DNA of 64,000 bases from Pseudomonadales bacterium. Lineage in GTDB: Bacteria; Pseudomonadota; Gammaproteobacteria; Pseudomonadales; Halieaceae. The position numbers were made by a program, and so were the translations under genes. Positions 36,369 through 45,618 of the stretch are shown piece after piece. The notes beneath the pieces are model-generated. The model saw nothing but the letters and a program-made list of their open reading frames with translations, was not told the origin of the DNA and ran no database searches. Within the stretch, counting starts at the first letter, position 1. Every line of letters begins with the position of its first letter. Location: contig JACKNO010000003.1 of assembly GCA_024234815.1 (NCBI GenBank), positions 310,001 to 374,000 on the forward strand, in the 5' to 3' direction.

Positions 36369-38843
36369 ATGGACGAGTACTATAACCCCCGGGAACTGGA
36401 ACAGGCCGCCCAGCAACACTGGCTTGAAAACAACAGTTTCGCCGTACACCAGGACGACAGCCGGGAAAAGTTTTATTGCCTGGCCATGTTCCCCTACCCC
36501 AGCGGCAAACTGCACATGGGCCATGTGCGCAACTACACCATTGCCGATGTGATCGCCCGCTACCAACGCATGCAGGGCAAGAACGTGCTGCAACCCATGG
36601 GCTGGGACGCCTTCGGGCTGCCGGCGGAAAACGCCGCCATCAAGAACAAGGTACCGCCGGCCCAGTGGACCGCGGAAAATATTGACTACATGCGCACCCA
36701 GCTGCAGCGGCTCGGCTTCGCCTACGACTGGGACCGGGAAATCGCCACCTGCGACCCGCAATACTATCGTTGGGAGCAATGGTTTTTCACCCGCCTGTTC
36801 GAGAAGGGGCTGGCCTACCGGAAAAAGGCCGAGGTCAACTGGTGTGAAACCGACCAGACCGTTCTGGCCAACGAACAGGTGGTGGACGGCTGCTGCTGGC
36901 GCTGCGACAACCCGGTGGAGCGGCGGGAGATCGACCAGTGGTTTATCAGGATCACAGCCTACGCCGAGGAACTGCTGGCCGATATCGACAAGCTTGAACA
37001 CTGGCCCGAGCAGGTGCGCACCATGCAGCGCAACTGGATCGGTCGCTCGGAGGGTGTCAACCTGCGCTTTGGCCTGGCCACAGCGCTGACTACCGGCGAG
37101 GACTCGCTCGAGGTCTACACCACGCGCCCCGACACCCTGATGGGGGCAAGCTATGTGGCGGTAGCGCCCCAGCACCCGGTGGCCCGCCAGGCGGCGCAAA
37201 CCGACCCCGCACTGGCCACATTCATCGAGGAACAGAGCCGGGGCAAGGTAGCCGAGGCAGAACTGGCCACCATGGAAAAGCTGGGCATGGCCACCGGCCT
37301 GAAGGCCATCCACCCGCTTACCGGGGCCGAGTTGCCCATCTGGGTGGCCAACTTTGTGCTGATGTCCTACGGCTCGGGTGCGGTCATGTCGGTGCCCGGC
37401 CACGATGAGCGGGATCATGAGTTCGCCTGCAAGTACAGCCTGCCCATTGTCCAGGTCATCGCCAAAAACGAGGGCGATCATCCCTATGACACGGCCAGAT
37501 GGCAGGACTGGTACGCCGACAAGAACGGGATAGTTACCGTCAATTCAGGTGATTTCGACGGTCTGGACTTCACCGCCGCCTTCAATGCGATCGCGGACCG
37601 GCTCGAGGCCCAGGGCAGCGGCGAGCGCACCACCAACTATCGCCTGCGCGACTGGGGCGTGTCACGGCAACGCTACTGGGGCGCCCCCATCCCTATCATC
37701 AATTGCGACAGTTGCGGCACCCTGGCCGTACCCGCAGAGGATTTGCCGGTCATACTCCCTACCGACATCGCCTTCGAGGGCGTTGGCTCCCCGATCAAGC
37801 AGATGCCGGAATTTTACGAGACTACCTGCCCGGGCTGTGGTGGACCCGCCGTCCGCGAAACCGATACCTTCGATACGTTCATGGAGTCTTCCTGGTACTA
37901 CGCGCGCTACGCCAGCGCCCGCAATGACAGCGCCATGCTCGACGCCGAAGCGGATTACTGGGCGCCGGTAGACCAGTATGTGGGCGGTATCGAGCACGCC
38001 ATCCTGCACCTTTTGTACGCCCGCTTCTTTCACAAACTGATGCGAGACGAAGGCCTGCTGAACTCCGATGAGCCCTTCACCCGACTGCTCACCCAGGGCA
38101 TGGTGCTGAAGGACGGCAGCAAGATGTCCAAGTCCAAGGGCAATACCGTCGACCCCCAGTCCCTGATCGACAGTTACGGAGCCGACACCGTACGCCTGTT
38201 CAGTATGTTCGCGGCGCCGCCCGAGCAGTCGCTGGAGTGGTCCGACTCCGGCGTGGAGGGCGCCAACCGCTTCCTCAAGCGCCTGTGGAAACTGGTGGCG
38301 AGACAGCTTGAGAGCCCCACTCCCGAGCTGGACGTGAGCGCGCTGGACGACCAACAGAAAGCCCTGCGCCGCAAAACCCACGAGACCATCGCCAAGGTCA
38401 GCGACGACTTCGGCCGCCGCCAGACATTCAACACGGCCATCGCCGCGGTAATGGAATTATGCAACGAGATCAGCAAAACCGAGGGCAGCCCCCAGGATCT
38501 GGCCCTGTCAGGGGAGGCGCTGCGCGCCGTTGTGCTCATGCTGTGTCCCATTGTGCCGCACATCAGCCACCACCTGTGGCAGTTACTCGGCGGCGAGGGC
38601 GACGTCATGAACGCCTCCTGGCCCACGGTCGATGAGTCCGCCCTCGAGCGCGATACCATCGAGATGGTGGTGCAGGTCAATGGCAAGGTCAGGGCGAAGA
38701 TGACCGTGGCCGTGGATACCGACAGAGCCACACTGGAAACCCTGGCCGTGCAACAACCCAACGTCGCGCGCTTCCTGGAAGACGTCACCGTACGCAAGGT
38801 GATTGTGGTGCCGGGCAAATTAGTTAATATTGTGGCCAATTGA
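36369..38843 (+). CDS. leuS: Leucyl-tRNA synthetase
   Basis: 824 residues from the ATG at 36,369 (MDEYYNPREL). Class I signatures PSGKLHMGH (HIGH) and GSKMSKSKGNT (KMSKS) are intact. The editing (CP1) domain lies between them, with the catalytic-type segment YTTRPDTLMGASYV. Charges tRNA-Leu. Downstream genes lptE and holA follow without gaps, the standard gammaproteobacterial order. Confidence 0.98.
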   Translation: MDEYYNPRELEQAAQQHWLENNSFAVHQDDSREKFYCLAMFPYPSGKLHMGHVRNYTIADVIARYQRMQGKNVLQPMGWDAFGLPAENAAIKNKVPPAQWTAENIDYMRTQLQRLGFAYDWDREIATCDPQYYRWEQWFFTRLFEKGLAYRKKAEVNWCETDQTVLANEQVVDGCCWRCDNPVERREIDQWFIRITAYAEELLADIDKLEHWPEQVRTMQRNWIGRSEGVNLRFGLATALTTGEDSLEVYTTRPDTLMGASYVAVAPQHPVARQAAQTDPALATFIEEQSRGKVAEAELATMEKLGMATGLKAIHPLTGAELPIWVANFVLMSYGSGAVMSVPGHDERDHEFACKYSLPIVQVIAKNEGDHPYDTARWQDWYADKNGIVTVNSGDFDGLDFTAAFNAIADRLEAQGSGERTTNYRLRDWGVSRQRYWGAPIPIINCDSCGTLAVPAEDLPVILPTDIAFEGVGSPIKQMPEFYETTCPGCGGPAVRETDTFDTFMESSWYYARYASARNDSAMLDAEADYWAPVDQYVGGIEHAILHLLYARFFHKLMRDEGLLNSDEPFTRLLTQGMVLKDGSKMSKSKGNTVDPQSLIDSYGADTVRLFSMFAAPPEQSLEWSDSGVEGANRFLKRLWKLVARQLESPTPELDVSALDDQQKALRRKTHETIAKVSDDFGRRQTFNTAIAAVMELCNEISKTEGSPQDLALSGEALRAVVLMLCPIVPHISHHLWQLLGGEGDVMNASWPTVDESALERDTIEMVVQVNGKVRAKMTVAVDTDRATLETLAVQQPNVARFLEDVTVRKVIVVPGKLVNIVAN

Positions 38844-39373
38844 TGCACTCCGGGATACCTGCCATGCAACGGCGCCTCGCCAGTTACACCCTGATTCTGG
38901 GCATTGCCTGCCTGCTCACGGCCTGCGGTTTCCAGTTGCGCGGCACCGGCGCGGACCTGCCGGAAAGCTGGAAACACATGTACATGGTCACCGGCAACCC
39001 CAACGGCGAGTTCAGCCAGGCAGTGCGCAGCGTGTTTACCACCAATGGCATTGTCTGGACCGATAAGAGCGACACCAGCTACTCCTTCATACTGGGGCCG
39101 GAGCGGTTCAACCAGGCCAACCTGTCGCTCAATAACGAGGCTCGCGTTTCGCAGTATGAGCTCACCCTGCAAACAACATTCTCGGTGCGTGATCCCAGCG
39201 GGGCCGAAGTGATGCCGGACACTACCGCCACCGTCCTCAGGCAGATGGAGAATGATCCGCGCAACGCACTGGGCATGGGCGAAGAACTCCGCATTCTGCG
39301 CGCCGAAATGAACACCGAACTGGCACAGCAGATTATCCGGCGCATCGGCTTTTTCTCCACCAGCAAGCCCTGA
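38843..39373 (+). CDS. lptE: LPS-assembly lipoprotein LptE
   Basis: 176 residues. The ATG at 38,843 overlaps the leuS stop (TGATG); an alternative start at 38,864 would leave a tighter signal peptide. A lipobox (LLTACGF, Cys at about residue 31 from the first start) marks an outer-membrane lipoprotein, followed by GFQLRGTGADLPESW, typical of LptE. LptE plugs the LptD barrel for lipopolysaccharide export. Confidence 0.93.
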   Translation: MHSGIPAMQRRLASYTLILGIACLLTACGFQLRGTGADLPESWKHMYMVTGNPNGEFSQAVRSVFTTNGIVWTDKSDTSYSFILGPERFNQANLSLNNEARVSQYELTLQTTFSVRDPSGAEVMPDTTATVLRQMENDPRNALGMGEELRILRAEMNTELAQQIIRRIGFFSTSKP

Positions 39374-40380
39374 TGCGCGTCTACCCCGAACAGCTTTCGG
39401 CGGCACTGAAACGACAACTGTTGCCGGTGTACCTGGTGAGCGGCGACGAACCGCTGCAATTGCAGGAGTGCAGCGACCTGGTGCGGCGCGAGGCGCGCGC
39501 CCAGGGTTGCACCGACCGCGAGGTGATAGACGCCAGCCCTGCGGGCTTCAACTGGCAGGACATCCTGCACAGCGCCAGCAGCATGTCCCTGTTCGCCGAA
39601 CGCAAGCTGCTCGAACTGCGCCTGCCCAGCGGCAAACCCGGGGCGGACGGCAGCAAGGCCCTGTGTGAATACCTGGACATCGCCGGCGGCGAGGATGTCC
39701 TGCTGATCATTGCCGGCAAGATCGACAAATCCTCCACCAACAGCAAATGGTTCAAGGCCCTGGACAAGGCCGGGGCCGTCATCCAGGTATGGCCGGTGGA
39801 GGCGCGCAACCTGCCCAAGTGGCTGCGCCAGCGGGTATCCGCCGCGGGAATGGGCATAGACGACGATGCCCTGCAATTGTTGTGCGACCGGGTGGAAGGC
39901 AACCTGCTGGCGGCAGTGCAGGAAGTGGAAAAATTGAAGCTGCTGGTCAGCGATTCCCGGATTACCGCCCGGACCGTTCTTGAATCCGTTTCCGATAACG
40001 CCCGTTACACTGTGTTCGAGCTTGCCGATAAGGCCCTCAAGGGCGATACCGCCGCCAGCCTGCATACCCTGCACGGACTGCGGGGCGAGGCTACGGAACC
40101 CACTGTAGTCCTGTGGTCCCTCAGCCGGGAGATACGCACCCTGTATGAGGTGCAACTGGATTGTCCCGATGGCCGCGGGATACAGCAGGCGCTGGAGTCC
40201 AGGCGAGTGTGGAAAAACCGCGTGCCCCTCATGCAGGCGGCCCTGGCCCGGCACGATCCGGTATCGATGTCCCGACTGTTGGAACAGGCGTCAAACGTGG
40301 ACGGCAGTATCAAGGGTTTTGCCGGCGGACGCCCCTGGGACAATCTGGAAGACCTTGTTATCTCGCTTTGCCGGCCCTGA
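39373..40380 (+). CDS. holA: DNA polymerase III delta subunit
   Basis: 335 residues, the clamp-loader subunit that opens the beta sliding clamp. N-terminal LPVYLVSGDEPLQLQE is typical of HolA (a degenerate Walker-like loop), with the three-domain length expected. The start overlaps the lptE stop (TGATG). End of the leuS-lptE-holA operon. Confidence 0.95.
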   Translation: MRVYPEQLSAALKRQLLPVYLVSGDEPLQLQECSDLVRREARAQGCTDREVIDASPAGFNWQDILHSASSMSLFAERKLLELRLPSGKPGADGSKALCEYLDIAGGEDVLLIIAGKIDKSSTNSKWFKALDKAGAVIQVWPVEARNLPKWLRQRVSAAGMGIDDDALQLLCDRVEGNLLAAVQEVEKLKLLVSDSRITARTVLESVSDNARYTVFELADKALKGDTAASLHTLHGLRGEATEPTVVLWSLSREIRTLYEVQLDCPDGRGIQQALESRRVWKNRVPLMQAALARHDPVSMSRLLEQASNVDGSIKGFAGGRPWDNLEDLVISLCRP

Positions 40381-40536
40381 GATAACACAAGACCGTATCT
40401 TCGCGGCCGGGGGATCAACACCGTGATTGCCAGCGGCCGGACAACCTGTAACTTCTTCGCACATATCCGTGCACGCATAATTTTGCTGCAGGATATTTAA
40501 CGATTCACGACTTGCATTTCGCCCACCCCGGAACTA

Positions 40537-40552
40537 CTGTATATACATACAG
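40537..40552 (+). promoter_or_regulatory. LexA (SOS) box controlling imuA
   Basis: CTGT-N8-ACAG with the classical TATATACA-like core (CTGTATATACATACAG), 37 bases before the imuA start. A TTGCAT at 40,512-40,517 lies 17 bases upstream of TACTGT, so the box covers the -10 region and would block transcription until DNA damage. Confidence 0.9.
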
Positions 40553-40588
40553 TTTATTTAATGGGGAACTCTCCCCGGGAGCAAGGCC

Positions 40589-41332
40589 ATGAACGAAGTG
40601 CTCGAACAGATCATCAACCGCAATGATACCTGGCGCGGCCGTCAGCGCCGCTTTCACCACTATGAACCCTCCGCCAATAGCGACAGCCACAGCGCGGTCG
40701 GCCTGACGTCGGGCTATGCCACCCTGGACAGGCAGCTGGAACAGGGGGGCTGGCCACTGGACAGCACCATCGAATTACTGAGCGACAGCAACGGGCTGGG
40801 CGCCATGGGCCTGTTCCTGCCCGCCATGGAGCGGCTTAGTGAGCAAAAGCGCTGGCAGGCGTTTATCGCGCCGCCCTACATACCCTATGCGCCGCTACTG
40901 GCGGCCCGTGGCATCGATACCCAACAGGTATTGCTGGTGCACCCGAAGAACCGCCAGGACCTGCTGTGGAGCACCGAGCAGGCCCTGCGCAGCAGCACCT
41001 GCAGCGCCGTGTTCAGCTGGCTGGGAAGCGACAACTACAGCTATGGCGAACTGCGCAAACTACAACTGGCGGCGGCCAGCGGCGACAGCCTGGCGGTGCT
41101 GTTCCGCCCCAACGAGGCCGCGTGCAACCACGCCCCCGCCAGCCTGCGCCTGCAGATGCGGGAATACCGCAGGGTTCATATTCTCAAGCAGCGCGGTGGC
41201 AACCAGCACATAGACGTGGACCTGCCGCCGGCAGAGGACGTACCCGGGCAGCCACAATTGTGGGAGTTACCGGTGTGGCAGGGTGACAACCGGCGTGGCG
41301 CGGCCATGGAAGCCTGCTCCCCGGTAGCCTGA
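40589..41332 (+). CDS. imuA: ImuA-type SOS mutagenesis protein
   Basis: 247 residues. RecA/SulA-like ImuA: the start MNEVLEQIINRNDTWRGR and the TSGYATLDRQLEQGGWPLDSTIELL block match the family, with LLAARGIDTQQVLLVHP following. ImuA works with ImuB and DnaE2 in translesion synthesis after DNA damage. A perfect LexA box lies upstream. Here osmC-like and DUF2788 genes are placed between imuA and imuB. Confidence 0.88.
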   Translation: MNEVLEQIINRNDTWRGRQRRFHHYEPSANSDSHSAVGLTSGYATLDRQLEQGGWPLDSTIELLSDSNGLGAMGLFLPAMERLSEQKRWQAFIAPPYIPYAPLLAARGIDTQQVLLVHPKNRQDLLWSTEQALRSSTCSAVFSWLGSDNYSYGELRKLQLAAASGDSLAVLFRPNEAACNHAPASLRLQMREYRRVHILKQRGGNQHIDVDLPPAEDVPGQPQLWELPVWQGDNRRGAAMEACSPVA

Positions 41333-41373
41333 GGGACAGCAATTATAGGGTGGGGACAATCGTTGCTTGTGGC

Positions 41374-41379
41374 TATAAT
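41374..41379 (+). promoter_or_regulatory. -10 box upstream of the OsmC-family gene
   Basis: TATAAT 37 bases before the start at 41,416. It suggests the OsmC-family gene has its own promoter as well as possible read-through from imuA. No strong -35 is seen. Confidence 0.4.
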
Positions 41380-41415
41380 TGCCGCTCCAAACCAGACACA
41401 GGGATGCGAACGAAC

Positions 41416-41853
41416 ATGCAAGACTTACCTCATCACTACCATGTCAGCGCCGAGGCCGAGGCCGAAGGCAATATCGCTCTGAAAGCGGATAATTTACCCC
41501 AGCTTGTCACCGCTCCGCCGGCCGAGTTCGGCGGCCCGGGCGACCAGTGGTCGCCGGAGACCCTGCTGGTTGGCGCTGTTGCCGACTGCTTTATACTGAC
41601 GTTTCGCGCTATTTCGCGGGCCTCCAAACTCGAGTGGACCGGCCTGGAATGCTCGGCCGAGGGCCTGCTGGAGAGGGTGGAGCGAGTCACCCGCTTCACC
41701 CGCTTCACGGTCAGGGCCACCCTGACAGTGCCTGCGGGCACCGACATCGAGAAGGCCCGGCGCCTGCTGGAAAAATCCGAGGAGGCCTGCCTGATCACTC
41801 GCTCCATGCTGGCCGAGTCCCACCTTGAAGCAGAGATCAGTGTGGCGGACTGA
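41416..41853 (+). CDS. OsmC/Ohr family peroxide-resistance-type protein
   Basis: 145 residues from the ATG at 41,416 (MQDLPHHYHVSAEAEAEG). OsmC-fold features: an N-terminal beta part, SPETLLVGAVADCFILTF with the first Cys (the peroxidatic position of the family) and EEACLITRSMLAE with the second Cys. Both catalytic-type Cys are present, so thiol peroxidase activity on organic hydroperoxides is plausible. Its place inside an SOS cluster is notable. Confidence 0.88.
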   Translation: MQDLPHHYHVSAEAEAEGNIALKADNLPQLVTAPPAEFGGPGDQWSPETLLVGAVADCFILTFRAISRASKLEWTGLECSAEGLLERVERVTRFTRFTVRATLTVPAGTDIEKARRLLEKSEEACLITRSMLAESHLEAEISVAD

Positions 41854-41883
41854 CCTGGAAAAGGCATCAGGAAACCAATCTGA

Positions 41884-42096
41884 ATGGACGAATGGCTGAC
41901 AGAATACGGCGTCACCCTGGGTGTGGGTGCCCTTATCCTGTTCATGATTTTTATCGTGTGGGATCTCGCCAGGCGCAGCAACGCTGGCAAATTCGGCACC
42001 ATGATTCTCTATATTGGCCTGGCCATGGGTATCGTCGGCTTCCTGATGAAGTTCGTGATCACCTACCTGCTGGAGAACGCCGGGGTGGGTGGATAG
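41884..42096 (+). CDS. DUF2788 small membrane protein
   Basis: 70 residues with two membrane helices (about 12-30 and 41-63) joined by a short basic loop (LARRSNAGKFG). Matches the small conserved DUF2788 family. Function unknown. Ends 10 bp before the chosen imuB start. Confidence 0.85.
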   Translation: MDEWLTEYGVTLGVGALILFMIFIVWDLARRSNAGKFGTMILYIGLAMGIVGFLMKFVITYLLENAGVGG

Positions 42097-42106
42097 GGGG
42101 CTGCCC

Positions 42107-43534
42107 GTGAGCCTGTGGTTGTGCCTGCGATTCGACCAGTTACCGCTGCAATGCCTGAACCGCTCCGAGACGCAGGCGGTGGTGGTACTGGCCAAGCAAC
42201 GGGTGGTGCGCGCCAATGACTGCGCTGCCGCCCTCGGTATCCGGGTGGACATGGGCACCGCCACTGTGCACGCCCTGGCCGACAACGAACCACTGCAACT
42301 GCTGGAACGGGACGAGGACGCGGAGCAGCGCTGCCTGCAGCAGCTTTGCTGCTGGGCCTACAGCATCACACCCAGCCTTTTCAGCTGGCGTCGGGACTGC
42401 CTGCAACTGGAAATCGGTGGCTGCCTGAACCTGTTCCAGGGTCTGGACAGCCTGCTGGCGGAAGTCACGGGCGGCATCAGCAGCCGTGGCTACAGCGTAC
42501 AATACGGCCTGGCGCCCACTCCCAAAGCGGCCTGGCTGCTGTCGTTCGCACCGGCGGATACCGCACTGGCCATTACCCTGCCTCTGACCGAGCGGCTCGC
42601 GCCGCTGCCACTGACCCTGCTGGAGCTCTTCCCCACTGCCGTCGATTCATTGCGCCGGGCGGGCCTGCATACCCTGGGCGACATCCTGACACTGCCGCCC
42701 GCAAGCCTGGGCCGACGCTGCGGCAGGGAGTTCAGCCACTTCCTGCAACAGGTCACCGGACAGCGGGAGGACAGGCAGGCGGACTACCGACCACCGACAA
42801 CCTTCAGTGACGAGTACTGGTTTGGCTATGAGGTAAAAGCCAACACCGAGCTGCTGCCGGCGATGCAGTTGCTGCTGCAGTCCCTGTGCGCGTTCCTGCG
42901 CAGCACCCAGTTGCAAACCGCCGAGATCTGCTGGCAACTGATCGGCATGGACAAGAGCCTGCGGGAAGTGAAGGTGCGCAGCACCAACAAGCACAGTGAC
43001 TGGAAAAACTGGCACCAGCTCACCGCAATTTGTTTCGAACAACTGCAACTGACAACTGGCGTGGAGGGCCTGGCCCTGACCTGCCCCGCACTGCACCCGG
43101 CACAGCAGGACAATATCGACCTGTTCCAGCCGGGTAAGCAGCGGGAACCCCTGGCCCATCTGCTGGACCGGCTACGCAGCCGGCTGGGGATGCAGGCCAT
43201 CGAAAAAGTCGGCTGCCGGGATGAGCATCTGCCGGAATTTGCCGTACACGTGAGCAGTGACCGGGCCGGCGGCGAGCCCGGCATCGGCCGCCCCTGTTTC
43301 CAGCGCCCTTTCTGGCTCATGCCCCAGCCCCAGTTGCTGCGCCAATCCCGCCAACAACTGTACTGGAAAGGCCCGCTCAGCCTGCTGTATGGGCCGGAGC
43401 GAATTGAGGACAACTGGTGGCAGGAGGCGGCGAGCAGGGACTATTACATTGCCGCTGATTCCGGCGGGCAGCATTACTGGGTGTTTCGCGACCGCCTGGC
43501 CCGCAACTGGTATATCCACGGTATTTTTGCCTGA
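42107..43534 (+). CDS. imuB: ImuB, Y-family polymerase-like protein
   Basis: 475 residues from the GTG at 42,107 (VSLWLCLRFDQLPLQ); a GTG at 42,089 is an alternative. Family features: N-terminal LWLCLRF, a helix-hairpin-helix-like LRRAGLHTLGDILTLPPASLGRR, and the C-terminal QRPFWLMPQP motif typical of ImuB. The acidic triad of active Y-family polymerases is not apparent, as expected for ImuB, which is thought to act as a hub binding the beta clamp (candidate QQDNIDLF at about residue 340) and DnaE2. No dnaE2 follows; the next gene is on the other strand. Confidence 0.88.
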   Translation: MSLWLCLRFDQLPLQCLNRSETQAVVVLAKQRVVRANDCAAALGIRVDMGTATVHALADNEPLQLLERDEDAEQRCLQQLCCWAYSITPSLFSWRRDCLQLEIGGCLNLFQGLDSLLAEVTGGISSRGYSVQYGLAPTPKAAWLLSFAPADTALAITLPLTERLAPLPLTLLELFPTAVDSLRRAGLHTLGDILTLPPASLGRRCGREFSHFLQQVTGQREDRQADYRPPTTFSDEYWFGYEVKANTELLPAMQLLLQSLCAFLRSTQLQTAEICWQLIGMDKSLREVKVRSTNKHSDWKNWHQLTAICFEQLQLTTGVEGLALTCPALHPAQQDNIDLFQPGKQREPLAHLLDRLRSRLGMQAIEKVGCRDEHLPEFAVHVSSDRAGGEPGIGRPCFQRPFWLMPQPQLLRQSRQQLYWKGPLSLLYGPERIEDNWWQEAASRDYYIAADSGGQHYWVFRDRLARNWYIHGIFA

Positions 43535-43568
43535 ACCTGCTCGCGCGCTCTATTCGAACAAGGCCAGC

Positions 43569-44591
43569 TCATTCGAACAGGACCACCTCGTCAAACCGGG
43601 GCAGGGTATTGAAACGCAGGCCGGGGTTTTCCGCCTGCTTCCGCTGCAGGAACAGCCGGGTATTCTCCAGGCCTCCCGCCAGAAAGGCCTCGGCGTTGAC
43701 CGGACCCCGGAACGGGCCCTCCGCAGGCGCGGTGAGGCTATCGTAATGAATGGGGATAATACGCGAGGGCTTAACCCGGCCCACGGTCTCCCGCCAGAAA
43801 CTCTCCCGATAGGCGTCGGTCTGGGAACCCAGGCCACCGACACCCAACAGCACAGTATCGGCCTCAAAACCCTCGAGCGCTCCTTCCAGGTAGCCGGCGC
43901 TGCCGACGATCAACCAACTCCCACGGGGGTGGCTGACGTGCAGCACATAGGGCACACCCAGCTTGTAATCGAAGGCGGATACGGGCGGCACCAGCGGCGC
44001 GGTGATCAAGGGATCCGCCAGGGCGCGCTCGCGCAACTCCGGGTCGGGGAATTCAAAATGCCGGGATACAATAGGGGTAATGACAAACTCGCCGAGCTGG
44101 AACGACGCCCGGTCCGCCACTACCTGGATCTGCGACTCGGGCAGCCCCCAGCCGCGGCCGATATTCGCAGTCGATTCCGAACCCATCAAAACCGCCCCGG
44201 TGCGCAGCGCGACTTCCGGTGCGTCCATCGCGTGGTCGTAGTGGGAGTGCACGGGAAATACGGCGTCCAGGTTGGTCACCTCATTGGCCGCCAGGCCACG
44301 CCCTATCGCCGCCAGGTCCGGTGCGATTTTACCGAACAGCAGCTCAAACGGCCCGGGGCGGCTGAACCAGCCATCCACCATCCAGCGGGTCTCACCGTCG
44401 CTGAACAACAGGGTTGAGGTGCCGGTAAAGCGCACGGTTACGGCGCCCGCCGGGATCTCGGCACTGCCGGATAGCGCCCATGCGGGATCCACTGGCGGCG
44501 ACTTGTAGAACAACAGTAACCAGGCGAAAACACCGCCCAGCAAAAGGCATAAAACCAGGGTGAGCGACATCAGGCGCTTAAGGACAGTCAC
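43569..44591 (-). CDS. MBL-fold metal-dependent hydrolase, membrane-anchored
   Basis: 340 residues. An N-terminal membrane anchor or signal (about 9-28) is followed by a metallo-beta-lactamase fold domain with the metal motif HSHYDHAMD and further ligand candidates in SRHFEFP and PIHYDSL. Resembles the UlaG/phospholipase-like group of lipid or phosphodiester hydrolases. Convergent with imuB; stop codons are 34 bp apart. Confidence 0.85.
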   Translation of the reverse strand: MTVLKRLMSLTLVLCLLLGGVFAWLLLFYKSPPVDPAWALSGSAEIPAGAVTVRFTGTSTLLFSDGETRWMVDGWFSRPGPFELLFGKIAPDLAAIGRGLAANEVTNLDAVFPVHSHYDHAMDAPEVALRTGAVLMGSESTANIGRGWGLPESQIQVVADRASFQLGEFVITPIVSRHFEFPDPELRERALADPLITAPLVPPVSAFDYKLGVPYVLHVSHPRGSWLIVGSAGYLEGALEGFEADTVLLGVGGLGSQTDAYRESFWRETVGRVKPSRIIPIHYDSLTAPAEGPFRGPVNAEAFLAGGLENTRLFLQRKQAENPGLRFNTLPRFDEVVLFE

Positions 44592-44658
44592 TGACGGTTA
44601 CCCATAAATTGCACTCCCTCAACGTCCAGCTACCACGTGGCGGACAAGCCGCGCGGAT

Positions 44659-44997
44659 TCACGCCTTTTTGACGAATTCCGATTTCAGCTTCATGGCGCC
44701 AATACCATCGACCTTGCAGTCGATATCATGGTCACCCTCGACCAGCCGGATATTCTTGACCCGGGTACCCACCTTCACCACCAGTGAGCTGCCCTTCACC
44801 TTGAGGTCCTTGATGACAGTGACGGTGTCACCATCATTGAGCACATTGCCGTTGGCATCCTTGATAACGGGGCGGTCACTGGAATCGGCAGCGGCGTCTT
44901 TCGACCATTCGTGGCCGCACTCGGGGCAGACGAACCTGACGCCATCGTCGTAGCCGTAGGGCGACTTGCACTCGGGGCAAGGCGGTATTTCACTCAT
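44659..44997 (-). CDS. PhnA/YjdM family zinc-ribbon protein
   Basis: 112 residues. N-terminal zinc ribbon with two Cys pairs (CPECK...FVCPECGHEW) and the conserved PhnA C-terminal domain (NGDTVTVIKDLKVKGSS, then VGTRVKNIRLVEGDHDIDC). Despite the name, a role in phosphonate use is not established for this family. Confidence 0.93.
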   Translation of the reverse strand: MSEIPPCPECKSPYGYDDGVRFVCPECGHEWSKDAAADSSDRPVIKDANGNVLNDGDTVTVIKDLKVKGSSLVVKVGTRVKNIRLVEGDHDIDCKVDGIGAMKLKSEFVKKA

Positions 44998-45033
44998 ATC
45001 AGGTCCTGTATCCTGTGATTGAAGAAGGTAGCA

Positions 45034-45585
45034 TCAGTCGACGTCTTCAAATATACCCGTTGCCTTGCCGTCGATGCTAATTGTGTTTTTCTCGCGCCAG
45101 TACTGCTCGATACCATCCGGCCCTTTTTGCTCCGCCCACCGGGCAAGGGTCGGGCGCTCCCCCGTCAACTCGTAGCGCGGTACGGCATAGCCACAGGATG
45201 TCTGCACCATGTCCAGCCGCAGCTGGAAAACCTGGCGCGCCCCCGCCTGCCCGGGGAAGAGACCAAGCAATTCGGGCCAGTCATCATCCCGCGGGTGCAC
45301 GACGCTGGCCTGCCCGTACAGCCGCATGATCAGGGGCTGTTTGCCGAAGGAGCAGAACATAATCGTCATACGTCCATTTTCCAGCACATGGGCGGCGCTT
45401 TCATTGCCGCTGCCCGTCAGGTTCAGCCAGGCCACTTGCGAGGGCCCGATGACCCTGAAGGTATCCATGCCCTTGGGAGAGACATTGATATAGCCCTCAC
45501 TGCCCGCGGTACCCACGAAGAAGATGTGCTGCTCACGGATGAAATCAATATGCTTTGCTTCCAGTGCTGGAAATTGTTGGGCCAT
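45034..45585 (-). CDS. Pyridoxamine 5'-phosphate oxidase-like flavin protein
   Basis: 183 residues with a split-barrel FMN-binding fold of the PPOX type: IREQHIFFVGTAGSEGYINVSPKG near the N-terminus and MTIMFCSFGKQPLIMRLYGQA, which contacts phosphate or FMN in relatives. Likely a general flavin- or F420-type oxidoreductase rather than PdxH. Cytoplasmic. Lies 36 bp upstream of the PhnA gene on the same strand. Confidence 0.8.
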   Translation of the reverse strand: MAQQFPALEAKHIDFIREQHIFFVGTAGSEGYINVSPKGMDTFRVIGPSQVAWLNLTGSGNESAAHVLENGRMTIMFCSFGKQPLIMRLYGQASVVHPRDDDWPELLGLFPGQAGARQVFQLRLDMVQTSCGYAVPRYELTGERPTLARWAEQKGPDGIEQYWREKNTISIDGKATGIFEDVD

Positions 45586-45618
45586 GTATCACCTATGTTT
45601 ATCTCACGTTGCGGCCGG

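Noticed and set aside
44659..44997. Phosphonate-use gene based on the PhnA name
   Set aside because: The family name is historical; no phn genes are nearby and no phosphonate function is shown.
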